64,000 bases of DNA from Limimaricola sp. (lineage in GTDB: Bacteria; Pseudomonadota; Alphaproteobacteria; Rhodobacterales; Rhodobacteraceae): the NCBI RefSeq assembly GCF_016125575.1, contig NZ_WGLM01000004.1:498501-562500 (forward strand), read 5' to 3'. Positions 54,811-64,000 of the stretch are shown here, piece by piece. Made by a program: the position numbers and the translations under genes. The notes under the pieces are model-generated. The model had not been told where the DNA came from. It did no database searches and saw only the letters and a program-made list of their open reading frames with translations. The first letter of the stretch is position 1; each line of letters begins with the position of its first letter.

Positions 54811-55913
54811 TCCTGTCGCCCCTCAATCGCCGCCGCTGGCGCAATTTCCGCCGGAACCGGCGCGCCTACTGGTCGCTGATGATCTTTGCGGTCCTCTTCG
54901 GCCTCAGCCTTTTTGCCGAATTCCTTGCCAATGACCGCCCGATCATCCTCAGCTACCGGGGCGAGATCCGGATGCCGATCTTCCACTTCTATTCCGAGCG
55001 GGACTTTGGCGGCGATTTCCCCACCGAGGCGATCTATTCCGATCCTGAGGTGAAATGCCTGATCACCACCGGCGGGCTGGACGGCTGCTTTGACACGCCT
55101 GACAAGCTGATCGCCGCGGCCGATGCCGGCACCATCACCGACCCGAAGTTCCAGAAGGGCTGGATGATCTGGCCGCCCATTCCCTATTCCTACCAGACCA
55201 TCGTCGACGTGCCCGGCGTCGCCCCCGCGCCGCCCTCGAACACCAACTGGCTGGGCACCGACGACACCAAACGCGACGTGGTCGCGCGGGTGATCTACGG
55301 TTTCCGCCTGTCGATCCTCTTTGCCCTCATCGTCACCGCCGCAGGCTCGCTCATCGGCATCGCCGCAGGTGCGGTGCAGGGCTATTTCGGCGGCCTGACG
55401 GACCTGCTGTTCCAGCGCTTCATCGAGATCTGGACAGGCATGCCCTCGCTTTACGTCATCATCATCGTCTTCGCGATTGTCGGCCGAAGTTTCTGGCTGC
55501 TGGTGTTCCTCACCGTCCTCTTCGGCTGGCCCTCGCTGGTGCATCTTGTCCGGGCCGAGTTCCTGCGCGCGCGCAACCTTGAATACGTCCGCGCGGCCAA
55601 GGCGCTGGGTGTGCGCGACCGCACCATCATGTTCCGTCACATGCTGCCCAACGCGATGGTGGCCACCGTCACCATGCTGCCCTTCCTCGTCACGGGCGCG
55701 ATCGGCACGCTGGCCAGCCTCGACTTTCTCGGCTTCGGCCTGCCCTCCTCGGCCCCTTCGCTGGGCGAGTTGACCTTGCAGGCCAAGCAGAACCTGCAGG
55801 CGCCGTGGCTGGGTTTCACCGCCTTCTTTACCTTCGCGATCATGCTGTCGTTGCTGGTCTTCATTTTCGAGGGCATCCGCGATGCGTTCGATCCGCGAAA
55901 GACGTTCCAATGA
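54807..55913 (+). CDS. yejE: YejE-like ABC permease
   Basis: A 368-residue partner permease. Starts with a basic tail and membrane helix, then a large periplasmic insertion typical of Yej[21 protein letters not shown] is the EAA loop. Overlaps yejB and yejF by 4 bp each. Confidence 0.94.
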   Translation: MILSPLNRRRWRNFRRNRRAYWSLMIFAVLFGLSLFAEFLANDRPIILSYRGEIRMPIFHFYSERDFGGDFPTEAIYSDPEVKCLITTGGLDGCFDTPDKLIAAADAGTITDPKFQKGWMIWPPIPYSYQTIVDVPGVAPAPPSNTNWLGTDDTKRDVVARVIYGFRLSILFALIVTAAGSLIGIAAGAVQGYFGGLTDLLFQRFIEIWTGMPSLYVIIIVFAIVGRSFWLLVFLTVLFGWPSLVHLVRAEFLRARNLEYVRAAKALGVRDRTIMFRHMLPNAMVATVTMLPFLVTGAIGTLASLDFLGFGLPSSAPSLGELTLQAKQNLQAPWLGFTAFFTFAIMLSLLVFIFEGIRDAFDPRKTFQ

Positions 55914-57505
55914 CCGCCATTCTGGATGTGCGCGACCTCGACATCCGCTTTCGGCAGGATGGCGCCGTCACCCATGCCGTGCGCGGTGTCAGCTTTACCG
56001 TCGACAAGGGCGAGACGGTGGCACTCGTTGGCGAAAGCGGCTCTGGCAAATCCGTTACCGCGCTCTCCGCGGTGGACCTTCTGGGCGATGCCGCGCAGGT
56101 CGAAGGGTCCATCACGTGGAAGGGGACCGAGATGATCGGTGCCTCCGAGGCCGCGCTGCGCAAGGTGCGGGGCAACGCCATCAGCTTCATCTTTCAGGAG
56201 CCGATGACATCGCTCAACCCGCTGCACACGCTGGAACGGCAGTTGGCAGAATCGCTGGAATTGCATCAGGGCATCAGTGGCGTGAAAGCCCGCCCCAAGA
56301 TCGTCGAGCTGCTCAACAAGGTCGGTATCCGCGACCCCGAAAGCCGCCTTGGCGCCTATCCGCACCAGTTGTCGGGCGGGCAGCGCCAGCGCGTGATGAT
56401 CGCCATGGCGCTGGCCAACAATCCCGACCTGCTGATCGCGGACGAACCGACGACAGCGCTGGACGTGACGATCCAGGCTCAGATCCTTGACCTGCTGGCC
56501 GAACTGAAGGCCGATGTCGGCCTCGCGATGCTGTTCATCACGCATGACCTCACGATCGTGCGCAAGATCGCCGACCGGGTTTGCGTGATGAAGGATGGCG
56601 AGATCGTCGAACAGGGCCCAACGGCCGAGATCTTTGCCAATCCGCAGCATCCCTACACCCAGATGCTGCTTGCCGCTGAACAGACGGGCTTGCCCGCCCC
56701 GGTGCCCGAGGCCGCGCCCGTGGTGGCCGAAACCCGCGACCTGCGCATCTGGTTTCCCATCCATCGCGGCCTGCTGAAACGCACGGCAGGCTACGTCAAG
56801 GCCGTGAACGCGGCGACGCTCAACGTGCGGGCGGGCGAGACGGTGGGCATCGTCGGGGAAAGCGGCTCTGGCAAGACCACGCTGGCCCTTGCGGTGATGC
56901 GGCTGATCGCCTCGCAGGGCAGCATCAGTTTTGACGGGCAGGAGATTTCGGGCCTGTCGCAGCGGCAGATGCGGCCGCTGCGTAAGGGAATGCAGATCGT
57001 CTTTCAGGATCCCTACGGCTCGCTCAGCCCGCGCATGACGGTGGAACAGATCATTGCCGAGGGGCTGGGGGTGCACGGCCTGCCCGCCGGCCGCCGTGCG
57101 ACCGACATGGTGCAGGAGATCATGGCCGAGGTGGGCCTCGACCCCGCGCTGCGCGGCCGCTACCCGCACGAGTTTTCCGGCGGCCAGCGCCAGCGCATCG
57201 CGATCGCCCGCGCGATGATCCTGCGGCCAAGGCTGGTGGTGCTGGACGAGCCGACATCGGCACTCGACATGACGGTGCAGGTGCAGATCGTGCAGCTTCT
57301 GCGTGAATTGCAGCAGCGGCACGGGCTGGCCTATCTCTTCATCAGTCATGACCTGAAAGTGGTGCGCGCGCTGGCCCACAAGGTGATGGTGATGAAACAG
57401 GGCGACGTGGTGGAAGAGGGGCCGGCACAGGCAATATTCGACGCACCGCAGAACCCCTATACGCGCGCGCTGATGGCCGCGGCCTTCGAGGGGCGGGCGA
57501 TCTGA
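55910..57505 (+). CDS. yejF: YejF-like ABC ATPase with two nucleotide-binding domains
   Basis: A 531-residue fusion of two oligopeptide-type ATPases. Walker A GESGSGKS at 41-48 and again near 317, signatures LSGGQRQR and FSGGQRQR, and both Walker B sequences are intact. It powers YejBE. ATG overlaps the yejE stop. Confidence 0.94.
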   Translation: MTAILDVRDLDIRFRQDGAVTHAVRGVSFTVDKGETVALVGESGSGKSVTALSAVDLLGDAAQVEGSITWKGTEMIGASEAALRKVRGNAISFIFQEPMTSLNPLHTLERQLAESLELHQGISGVKARPKIVELLNKVGIRDPESRLGAYPHQLSGGQRQRVMIAMALANNPDLLIADEPTTALDVTIQAQILDLLAELKADVGLAMLFITHDLTIVRKIADRVCVMKDGEIVEQGPTAEIFANPQHPYTQMLLAAEQTGLPAPVPEAAPVVAETRDLRIWFPIHRGLLKRTAGYVKAVNAATLNVRAGETVGIVGESGSGKTTLALAVMRLIASQGSISFDGQEISGLSQRQMRPLRKGMQIVFQDPYGSLSPRMTVEQIIAEGLGVHGLPAGRRATDMVQEIMAEVGLDPALRGRYPHEFSGGQRQRIAIARAMILRPRLVVLDEPTSALDMTVQVQIVQLLRELQQRHGLAYLFISHDLKVVRALAHKVMVMKQGDVVEEGPAQAIFDAPQNPYTRALMAAAFEGRAI

Positions 57506-57564
57506 CCGCGGCGCGGTTTACAGACAGTTAACGAAACTTTCTTTTTATTTCAAAGGTTTGGCAT

Positions 57565-57582
57565 GCGTCCCCGTGGGGGCGC
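57565..57582 (-). terminator. Possible terminator of the carboxypeptidase gene
   Basis: 8-bp stem with one mispair able to wobble (57565-57572 with 57575-57582). On the minus strand a T-rich stretch follows only after several bases, so efficiency is doubtful. Confidence 0.35.
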
Positions 57583-57587
57583 CGGCG

Positions 57588-59366
57588 TCAGCCCTCGGTT
57601 CCCAGCATGAAACAGGTGGTGCCGCGGGCCTGCAGGCGACGGCAGGCAAGGTCGGCCGTGTCGCGGTCCAGCCCCATGAAATCGGCATCATATCCGCCAG
57701 GCTTCTGCATGACCTTGCGCAACGACCCGTCAAGGATCCCCGACTCGTTCAGGGCGATTCTGAGCAGCGCCTTCTCTGCCTCGAAGCGCGAATTGTAGCG
57801 GCCCACGTTGATGCCCCAGATCCGCCCGCCCGAGGTGGAGACGCGGCTGATCACCTCAGGTCCGGCCGATGCAGCCGTCGTGTCGGATGCGGCCAGCATC
57901 AGCGGTCCGGTTGCCGCAGCCGCCGGGGCCGGATCGGGCCGCGCTTCGGGGGCGATGGCGCCGGTCGGCACAGCGGTGTCGATCGTCGCGGCCAATTGCT
58001 GCACACCCGAAACGGATGGTGTCGGGCTGTCGGCCGCCAGCGTCAGGTCAGGTGCGGCGGGTGTCGCGTCGGAAGGCGGCAACGGATCGGTCGCCGCAAC
58101 CACCGTGCTGCCATCGCCGGCAACCGGAGGATCTTCGTCGCTGCCGTCGATCAGGCCGTCCGCCACCACAGTCGGGTCGGCGTTTGGATCGGTAGCCGGA
58201 TCAGCAGTCGGATCGGTTGCGGTATCGGGCGATGCGTCGGCCACGGCCAGATCGGCGGGTCGCGGCTCTGGCACAACTGCTGCAACGTCACCAATAGGCC
58301 CGTCCGGGGCAGCAGGTGGGGTAGGCTCCAACGCGGCGGCCACGGCTGATGCGATGACGTCGGTGTTGACGGCCGAGTCGACCTGCGCCAGCGCGGTCGA
58401 ACGCGCGAGCGGTCGCAGGCTGACCGAGACCAAACCATTCACGCGCACCGTCTTGGCCGCGCCACCGGCATCGCCGGCCACGACAATCGCGCCCTGTCCC
58501 TCGATCACCGGCGCCGGCGTGGGGGGGCGCAACCGTTCATTCGACCGCGCATGCGCAAAGCCCATGTCAAGCAGTTGCGCCACCTTCGCGTTTCGATCAG
58601 CCGTCGAAGTACCGCCAAAGACCGTCGCGATGATCCTTTCGTTGCCACGTTGGGCCGAAGCGACAAGGTTGAAGCCAGCCGCAGAAGTATAGCCTGTCTT
58701 GATCCCGTCGGCGCCTTCGTAGGCATCAAGGAAATGCCTGTTGGTGCTGCGCACGGTGGCAATGCCTGCATCCGCTGTGCGACGCGAGAACAGGTTATAA
58801 TATTGAGGGAAGTCGTAGATGACGTGCCGCCCCAGAATGGACATGTCATGCGCTGATGACAGGTGGCCTGCCAGTGTCAGCCCGTTCGCATTGCGGAAGG
58901 TGGTATGGGTCATCCCCATGGCCCGCGCCGTCGCCGTCATCCGCGCCGCGAAAGCCTCGGTCGAGCCTTCCAGTGCGATCCCGATCGCCGCCGCGCAATC
59001 GTTGGCCGACTTCACGGCCGCCGCGCGGATCAGGTAGCGCAGCGCAATCCGTTGCCCGGTCCGCAGGCCCAGCTTGGAGGGCGGCTGGCTGGCAGCCTCG
59101 CGCGTGACGGTCACCAGCGTATCAAGGCTGATCTTGCCCCGCTCGATGTCCTGAAAGGCGAGGTAGAGCGTCATCATCTTGGTCAACGACGCGGGATTCA
59201 GAGGCGTGTCGGCGTTGCGTGAATAAATCTCTTCGCCGGTCCGTGCGTCCATGACGTAGGCCGCGAAGGGCGCCGCGGCCAATGCCAGCGCCGAAAATGC
59301 CCATGACAGCGCGAAAATCCACGCAAAGAAGATGGGGCGGGCCCGATGTCCCGAACGACTTGCCAC
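57588..59366 (-). CDS. D-alanyl-D-alanine carboxypeptidase with C-terminal SPOR-like domain
   Basis: A 592-residue penicillin-binding protein of family S11. After a signal segment come SLTK (S60, K63), SAN (120-122) and KTG (about 223). A long Ala/Pro/Asp-rich linker with ATDP-like repeats (about 300-500) leads to a C-terminal SPOR-like domain (IWGINVGRYNSRFEAEKALLRI...). SPOR domains bind denuded septal glycans, so it may trim septal peptidoglycan. A GTG at 59366 with GAGG at good spacing is preferred to TTG at 59384. Confidence 0.88.
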   Translation of the reverse strand: MASRSGHRARPIFFAWIFALSWAFSALALAAAPFAAYVMDARTGEEIYSRNADTPLNPASLTKMMTLYLAFQDIERGKISLDTLVTVTREAASQPPSKLGLRTGQRIALRYLIRAAAVKSANDCAAAIGIALEGSTEAFAARMTATARAMGMTHTTFRNANGLTLAGHLSSAHDMSILGRHVIYDFPQYYNLFSRRTADAGIATVRSTNRHFLDAYEGADGIKTGYTSAAGFNLVASAQRGNERIIATVFGGTSTADRNAKVAQLLDMGFAHARSNERLRPPTPAPVIEGQGAIVVAGDAGGAAKTVRVNGLVSVSLRPLARSTALAQVDSAVNTDVIASAVAAALEPTPPAAPDGPIGDVAAVVPEPRPADLAVADASPDTATDPTADPATDPNADPTVVADGLIDGSDEDPPVAGDGSTVVAATDPLPPSDATPAAPDLTLAADSPTPSVSGVQQLAATIDTAVPTGAIAPEARPDPAPAAAATGPLMLAASDTTAASAGPEVISRVSTSGGRIWGINVGRYNSRFEAEKALLRIALNESGILDGSLRKVMQKPGGYDADFMGLDRDTADLACRRLQARGTTCFMLGTEG

Positions 59367-59578
59367 GTCGTGTGCCTCGCTCAACTGCCTCGACGGCCGG
59401 ATTTTTTCCCAGCCTTAGTGATTTGCTCCACTCTAGCATGTAGGGCCTTCCGCGAAAACACCTTATTTACAAGGGATTTCGGGGTGACCTTCATGCGGTT
59501 GAACGACATCTGGGGCCAACCGAGCGCGGCATATCAAGATGAGCGAATGTGGCAGGATTAGGGCGCCACACCCGGCCT

Positions 59579-60271
59579 TCAGCCGATCTGTTCGATCAGG
59601 CCGGGCAGCGCGCCAAGATCGGCGATGCGGTGGAACTTGGGGTTGTCCACGGGCGGTTCGGCATGCTCGTAGTCCCATGTCAGGTCATGCGGCACATGAG
59701 TGCCCCATGCCCCCACCTCGAGCGCAGGCAGCACGTCGGATTTCAGCGAGTTTCCGACCATCATCGCGCGGGCGGTATCATGGCGGGCGAAGATGCGGGA
59801 ATAGACCGCCGGCGTCTTGTCGCTGACGATCTCGACCGCGTCGAACAACTCGCCCAGCCCCGACTGGGCCAGCTTGCGCTCTTGGTCCAGCAGGTCGCCC
59901 TTGGTGATCAGGATGACATCGGCCTTGCCCGACAACGCCTCGACCGCCTCGCGCGCGTTCGGCAACAGGTCGATCGGGTGGGCCAGCATGTCCTGTCCGG
60001 CGTCGATCAGCTGCGCGATCGTCCGGGCGGGCACGCGCGCATCCGTCACCTCGATGGCCGTCTCGATCATCGACAGGACAAATCCCTTGATGCCGAAACC
60101 ATAGAGGGCGAGGTTACGCCGCTCGGCCGCGACAAGGCGCTGGTGCAGATCCTCGGGCGCGGCATGCTCGCCCAGCAGTTCGGCGAAGCGATCCTGCGTC
60201 ATGCGAAAGAATTTCTCGTTCTGCCAAAGGGTGTCGTCAGCATCGAAACCCACTGTCCAGCGCCGCTTCAT
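59579..60271 (-). CDS. HAD-superfamily hydrolase
   Basis: A 230-residue phosphatase-like protein. [12 protein letters not shown] holds D10 and D12, TKGD is motif II region, K in SDKTP motif III and GNSLKSD motif IV. A long helical cap lies at about 20-95. Like the YjjG/C1.3 group. Substrate unknown. Divergent from clpS. Confidence 0.88.
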   Translation of the reverse strand: MKRRWTVGFDADDTLWQNEKFFRMTQDRFAELLGEHAAPEDLHQRLVAAERRNLALYGFGIKGFVLSMIETAIEVTDARVPARTIAQLIDAGQDMLAHPIDLLPNAREAVEALSGKADVILITKGDLLDQERKLAQSGLGELFDAVEIVSDKTPAVYSRIFARHDTARAMMVGNSLKSDVLPALEVGAWGTHVPHDLTWDYEHAEPPVDNPKFHRIADLGALPGLIEQIG

Positions 60272-60366
60272 GGCAACTTCTCCCGATTGAGCATTCTTTT
60301 CTTCCGCGTCAGGCGTTATATATGTGTCGCCTTGGCAGGGAAGATGTGGAAGAGCGGACTTTCGTG

Positions 60367-60708
60367 ATGCGTGTTGACGACCGGATGATGGCAGACAAGA
60401 AGACCGGCGGCGACGACGATGTCGGTGTCGTGCTGGAAACCCGCACCAAGACCAAACGCCCGCCGCTTTACAAGGTGCTGATCCTGAATGACGACTATAC
60501 CCCGATGGAGTTTGTCGTTCACGTTCTGGAGCGTTTCTTCGGGATGAGCCATGCGCAGGCATTCGAATTGATGCTGACCGTGCACAAGAAGGGGCTGGCC
60601 GTCGTCGGGGTCTACACGCACGAAATTGCCGAGACCAAGGTCGCCCTCGTGATGGATTTCGCGCAGCGCCACCAGCATCCGCTGCAATGCACCATGGAAA
60701 AGGAATAG
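60367..60708 (+). CDS. clpS: ATP-dependent Clp protease adaptor ClpS
   Basis: Delivers N-degron proteins to ClpAP. The 113-residue reading has a disordered tail then [20 protein letters not shown], with the N-end-binding Asn-Asp-Asp and Met, and [15 protein letters not shown]-like C-terminus. GGAAGAG stands upstream of 60367. Starts at 60322 or 60388 are possible. clpA is not in the window. Confidence 0.93.
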   Translation: MRVDDRMMADKKTGGDDDVGVVLETRTKTKRPPLYKVLILNDDYTPMEFVVHVLERFFGMSHAQAFELMLTVHKKGLAVVGVYTHEIAETKVALVMDFAQRHQHPLQCTMEKE

Positions 60709-60726
60709 CGGCCGCGCCGCGCCCCC

Positions 60727-61746
60727 ATGGCCCGGGATCGCCTGACAACTGCCCTTGAAGCGGGGCAACTGACCTTGCCTGCGGGCGAGGTAACAGTCTT
60801 GCGGCCACCGCCCGCCTATGACCTGTCCGCCCTGCCGCGCGACCAGTTGCGCCTGACCTGCGGCTTTCGCCCCGATCTGGATGCCTTCGCGGCAGCAGGA
60901 TACGACGCCGTGTCGCAGGTTCGGCCCGCGCCGACGATGCTGGTCGTCGTGCCGCGCACCAAGGCGCTGGCCCATGCCCTGATCGCCGAGGCGGCGCGCC
61001 ATGCAACGCTGGTGATCGTTGACGGGCAAAAGTCCGACGGTACTGATGCGATCTTCACCGAGTGCCGCAAGCGTCTGGGCGATCTGCCCAGTGTGACCAA
61101 GGCGCATGGCCGGCTGTTCTGGTTCGCCGGGCCGACCGATGCTTTTGCCGACTGGGCCGTGCCCGGCCCGGTCAAGGGCGCACATGGTTACTTCACCGCG
61201 CCGGGTGTTTTCTCGGATGATGCCCCCGACCCTGGGTCGGTCCTGCTGGCGGCCGCGCTGCCGTCCAAGCTGCCGCACCGGATGGCCGATCTGGGCGCCG
61301 GATGGGGCTATCTGGCGCAGGCCGTGCTGGCGCGCGAAGGTGTCACCCACCTTGACCTGATCGAAGCAGAAGCGCTGGCGCTGGATTGCGCGCGGCTGAA
61401 TGTCACCGACCCGCGCGCGGCCTTTCACTGGGCCGATGCAACGCGGCTGAAACCGGCGGCTGCCTATGACGGTATCGTCATGAACCCGCCCTTTCACGTC
61501 GGGCGCGCGGCTGATCCGGCGCTTGGGCGTGCCTTTATCGCCGCGGCAGCGCGGATGCTGACGGCGGGCGGACAGATGTGGATGGTCGCCAATCGTCACC
61601 TCCCTTACGAGGCCGCCCTGCACGAGCATTTCCGCGAGGTGACCGAGATCGGCGGCGATGGCGGTTTCAAGCTGTTTCACGCCGCGCGGCCGGTCAGTAC
61701 GTCGAAACCTCGCACCCGCAGCCGCGCCACCGGCGCACGCCGCTGA
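60727..61746 (+). CDS. rsmC: RsmC-like rRNA (guanine) methyltransferase
   Basis: A 339-residue class I SAM methyltransferase. The C-terminal half has ADLGAGWGYLAQ for SAM and the catalytic MNPPFH motif. The N-terminal half is the degenerate methyltransferase-like domain of RsmC, which makes m2G1207 in 16S rRNA. RlmG is a close alternative. Lies 18 bp after clpS. Confidence 0.88.
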   Translation: MARDRLTTALEAGQLTLPAGEVTVLRPPPAYDLSALPRDQLRLTCGFRPDLDAFAAAGYDAVSQVRPAPTMLVVVPRTKALAHALIAEAARHATLVIVDGQKSDGTDAIFTECRKRLGDLPSVTKAHGRLFWFAGPTDAFADWAVPGPVKGAHGYFTAPGVFSDDAPDPGSVLLAAALPSKLPHRMADLGAGWGYLAQAVLAREGVTHLDLIEAEALALDCARLNVTDPRAAFHWADATRLKPAAAYDGIVMNPPFHVGRAADPALGRAFIAAAARMLTAGGQMWMVANRHLPYEAALHEHFREVTEIGGDGGFKLFHAARPVSTSKPRTRSRATGARR

Positions 61747-61760
61747 ACAGGAGACCGCTG

Positions 61761-62564
61761 ATGTCCTTCTCGATTGCCGGCAAGACCGCCATCGTTACCG
61801 GGTCGGCCAACGGTGTTGGCCTCGCGATCGGGCGACACTTTCTGTCCGAAGGTGCAAACGTCATCTTCGCCGACATGGACGAGGCCGCGCTGGAGCGTGA
61901 AGTGGGGGATGTCGCAGGCGAGGGCAAGGCCGCCCGAATCATGGCGTGTGACCTGCGCCAGCGGCTGAGCATCGCCAACCTGCTTTCTGCCACTGTCGAT
62001 GCCTTCGAGCGGGTCGATATTCTTGTCAACGCGGCGCGGCAGGTGGTGTTGACCGACCCGCTCGATCCCGATGACGACTCGGTGTCACAGATGCTGGAAC
62101 AGAACCTTGTCGCGGCGCTGCGCCTGACGCAGGCCACTGCGCGTCGGATGATCAAGCAGGCCGAGGGGCAGGAAGAGGGGCAGGTGGGTGCGATCGTCAA
62201 CCTATCGTCGATCGCCGCGCGGCGCAGTCACACTGACTTGCTCGCCTATTCCATCAGCACCGCTGCACTGGACCAGATGACGCGCTCGATGGCCGTGGCG
62301 CTGGCGCCCAAACGCATCCGGGTCAACGCCGTTGCCTTCGGCAGCGTCATGAGTGCCAGTCTCAAGACCACACTGCGCGAACATGACGAGTTTCGCAGCG
62401 AGATCATCGACCACACGCCGCTTCACCGCATCGCCAGTCCCGGCGAGGTGGCCGACGCAGTGCAATACCTTGCCTCCGATGCCGCGGGATTCGTCACCGG
62501 GCAGGTCATCACGGTGGATGGCGGACGCACCCTGCTCGACGCCGTGGGCGTCGCGGCGCACTGA
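61761..62564 (+). CDS. Short-chain dehydrogenase-like protein lacking the catalytic lysine
   Basis: A 267-residue Rossmann protein. TGSANGVG (13-20) binds NAD(P), S150 and Y163 are in place, and the family end GQVITVDGG is present. At Y+4, where catalysis needs Lys, residue 167 is Thr (YSISTAAL, codon ACC). NNAG also reads NAAR. It may be inactive, or use another residue. AGGAG precedes the ATG, 14 bp after rsmC. Confidence 0.9.
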   Translation: MSFSIAGKTAIVTGSANGVGLAIGRHFLSEGANVIFADMDEAALEREVGDVAGEGKAARIMACDLRQRLSIANLLSATVDAFERVDILVNAARQVVLTDPLDPDDDSVSQMLEQNLVAALRLTQATARRMIKQAEGQEEGQVGAIVNLSSIAARRSHTDLLAYSISTAALDQMTRSMAVALAPKRIRVNAVAFGSVMSASLKTTLREHDEFRSEIIDHTPLHRIASPGEVADAVQYLASDAAGFVTGQVITVDGGRTLLDAVGVAAH

Positions 62565-62957
62565 TCACTCTTCGGGGTAAGTTGCCTTGCACTGGGCGAC
62601 GGCGGCCGCGGTCTGATCGCGCATTTGCCGCTGACGCTGCAGCAGCGATGTCAGCTTGGCCTGCTCTGCATTGAGGTCGATGGCGACCGGCACCTGGTGA
62701 TCCTGCACCTGGACCCTGTCGCAGGACACCAGCCGGACCGATCCGTCATCTGCCGTGACCCGGCAGAAATCTGGCAGTCGCACAACCTCTTGCCGGGTTT
62801 CCAGCGCGTAGCCGCGCGCGATGTTGGCCTGCGTCTGTGCGATCAGTCGGTCAATGACTCTCTGGTCGTGCGTGACGCTGGCGATGCAGGATTCGCGCGG
62901 CGTGGCGCAGGCGCCAAGCGCAAGAAGAAGGGGCAGGGCGAAAAGGGCGCGAGTCAT
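62565..62957 (-). CDS. Lipoprotein of unknown function
   Basis: A 130-residue protein with a lipobox LGAC (cysteine at 17) after a hydrophobic signal. Three more pairs of Cys may form disulfides. A helical segment (about 90-125) is predicted. Abuts the convergent SDR-like gene. Divergent from hemF. Confidence 0.78.
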   Translation of the reverse strand: MTRALFALPLLLALGACATPRESCIASVTHDQRVIDRLIAQTQANIARGYALETRQEVVRLPDFCRVTADDGSVRLVSCDRVQVQDHQVPVAIDLNAEQAKLTSLLQRQRQMRDQTAAAVAQCKATYPEE

Positions 62958-63018
62958 GGGCAGGTACCTCTGGGACGCAGATAGTGCGGTAGTCTGCCCG
63001 CATAAAGGGTGTTAGAGC

Positions 63019-63954
63019 ATGGCTATGCAATATCAGGGGTCTGACACGGCAATGGACGGCAGCGACAGCAATACGATGGACACCGAGAAGGCAACGGCGG
63101 CGGCGTGGTTCCGCAGCTTGCGTGACAAGATCGTGGCAGCCTTCGAAGCATTGGAAGACACCCAGACGACCGGCCCCTTCTCTGGCCAGCCTGCGGGCCG
63201 CTTCGACGTGAGCCAGACAAGGCGCCAGTCGGACGATGGCAGCGACGCTGGTGGCGGGCTGATGAGCGTGATGCGTGGCGGCCGGGTATTTGAAAAGGTC
63301 GGCGTCAACATCTCGACCGTGCATGGCAGCCTTGGACCGCAGGCGCAAAAGGCGATGGCCGCGCGCGGCGTGCCCGGCATGGAAGACGACCCGCGCTTCT
63401 GGGCGTCGGGAATCAGCCTTGTCGCGCACATGCAGAACCCGCACACGCCCGCTGTCCACATGAACACCCGGATGTTCTGGACGCCCCACGCATGGTGGTT
63501 TGGCGGCGGCTCCGACCTCAACCCCTGTATCGAGTATGCCGAGGACACCAAGCATTTCCACGCCACGCAAAAGGCCCATCTGGACCCGCACGGGGCCGAC
63601 CATTACCCGCGGCTGAAGGCTTGGGCGGACGAGTATTTCTACATCCCGCACCGCAAGCGCGCGCGTGGCGTCGGTGGCATCTTCATGGATGACTACTGCA
63701 CCGGCGACTGGGCGGCGGATTTCGCGCTGACGCAGGATATCGGACGTGCCTTCCTGCCCGCCTATCTGCCGCTGGTGGAACGCCGCCGTGACACGGGCTG
63801 GACCGATGCCGACAAGGATACTCAACTGATTCATCGCGGCCTTTATGCCGAATACAACCTTGTCTATGACCGCGGAACGAAGTTCGGGCTGACCACCGGC
63901 CATGACGCCGATGCGGTGCTGATGAGCCTTCCTCCCATGGCAAAGTGGGTCTGA
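63019..63954 (+). CDS. hemF: Oxygen-dependent coproporphyrinogen III oxidase
   Basis: Converts coproporphyrinogen III to protoporphyrinogen IX with O2 in haem and bacteriochlorophyll synthesis. Full length, 311 residues. SDDGSDAGGGLMSVMRGGRV, FEKVGVNISTVHG, the HMNTRMF region, WWFGGGSDL and GGIFMDDY are family blocks. AAAGGG lies before 63019. ATGs at 63052 and 63076 are alternatives. Confidence 0.96.
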   Translation: MAMQYQGSDTAMDGSDSNTMDTEKATAAAWFRSLRDKIVAAFEALEDTQTTGPFSGQPAGRFDVSQTRRQSDDGSDAGGGLMSVMRGGRVFEKVGVNISTVHGSLGPQAQKAMAARGVPGMEDDPRFWASGISLVAHMQNPHTPAVHMNTRMFWTPHAWWFGGGSDLNPCIEYAEDTKHFHATQKAHLDPHGADHYPRLKAWADEYFYIPHRKRARGVGGIFMDDYCTGDWAADFALTQDIGRAFLPAYLPLVERRRDTGWTDADKDTQLIHRGLYAEYNLVYDRGTKFGLTTGHDADAVLMSLPPMAKWV

Positions 63955-63964
63955 GGCCCGCGCC

Positions 63965-64000
63965 TTGGACGAACGGCTGATCCTCTTCAACGGCCCGCGC
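63965..64000 (+). other. Possible 5' end of the next gene, cut by window edge
   Basis: A TTG at 63965 opens a frame reading LDERLILFNGPR to the window end. Too short to identify or to confirm. Confidence 0.25.

Noticed and set aside
55637-57379. 580-residue minus-strand frame opposite yejF
   Set aside because: Antisense shadow of a gene with complete ABC ATPase motifs.
59346-59561. 71-codon plus-strand frame between the carboxypeptidase and HAD genes
   Set aside because: It overlaps the carboxypeptidase start region, lacks a clear ribosome-binding site and resembles nothing I know.
1-64000. tRNA genes, CRISPR arrays, transposons or phage genes
   Set aside because: I saw no cloverleaf with a GTTC-type T arm, no spaced direct-repeat array, and no transposase, integrase or phage protein. 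A tRNA or repeat search program would settle this.

Overview
This window looks like chromosomal DNA of a Rhodobacterales alphaproteobacterium (Roseobacter/Paracoccus type). G+C is high, near 65% by eye, and genes are tightly packed with many 4-bp overlaps. The gene set fits that order: a TIGR02302 (DUF4175) protein beside lysA, a TrcR (DUF1013) regulator, COQ9, a membrane-anchored cytochrome c552 of the Paracoccus CycM type, and a small SRP RNA upstream of a dnaX-ybaB-recR block. I see no tRNA, rRNA, CRISPR array, transposase or phage gene.

Layout. 1-7.1 kb: 3' part of lysA, the TIGR02302 protein, a zinc-ribbon membrane protein, then ftsE-ftsX-plsC. 7.1-14.3 kb: PPOX-fold protein, secreted protein and accA, D-amino acid transaminase, a four-gene minus-strand operon (N-formylglutamate amidohydrolase, HAD hydrolase, DUF1244, glycolipid-binding protein), pyk and a small membrane protein. 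14.4-25.4 kb: rpmI-rplT, sulfotransferase, flavodoxin, D-erythronate dehydrogenase, pheS and pheT separated by four small genes, a GMC oxidoreductase and mscL. 25.5-34 kb: ald with a divergent Lrp regulator, SulP and ClC anion transporters, rpsU, COQ9, quinone oxidoreductase, SpoIIAA-like and VOC proteins, RNase T2. 34-45.3 kb: trcR, a trypsin-like protease, recR-ybaB-dnaX, a phosphorelay cluster and ffs. 45.3-64 kb: an M24-like protein, a cyclic-nucleotide phosphodiesterase/nucleotidase, nudC, pheA, cycM, yejABEF, a D,D-carboxypeptidase with a SPOR-like end, clpS, rsmC, a short-chain dehydrogenase-like protein, a lipoprotein and hemF.

The least ordinary part is 34.8-45.3 kb. The order SRP RNA-dnaX-ybaB-recR is found in distant bacteria, and here it is interrupted twice. 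Downstream of recR, a trypsin-like protease gene lies between two perfect 31-bp direct repeats, each carrying the recR 3' end. Between dnaX and ffs lies a four-gene phosphorelay of opposite orientation: a receiver protein with a degenerate GGDEF-like output domain, an Hpt protein, a 1095-residue three-PAS membrane histidine kinase and a single-domain receiver. It is preceded by an AT-rich leader (about 40% G+C) holding a 23-bp near-palindrome over a promoter-like sequence. This is the best candidate for an undescribed signalling module. Its inputs and outputs cannot be read from sequence alone.

Elsewhere several proteins lack expected residues or domains: a short-chain dehydrogenase without the catalytic lysine, an M24 protein without the metal-binding aspartates, and a SulP transporter without a STAS domain. 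Five tail-to-tail gene pairs share overlapping stop codons.
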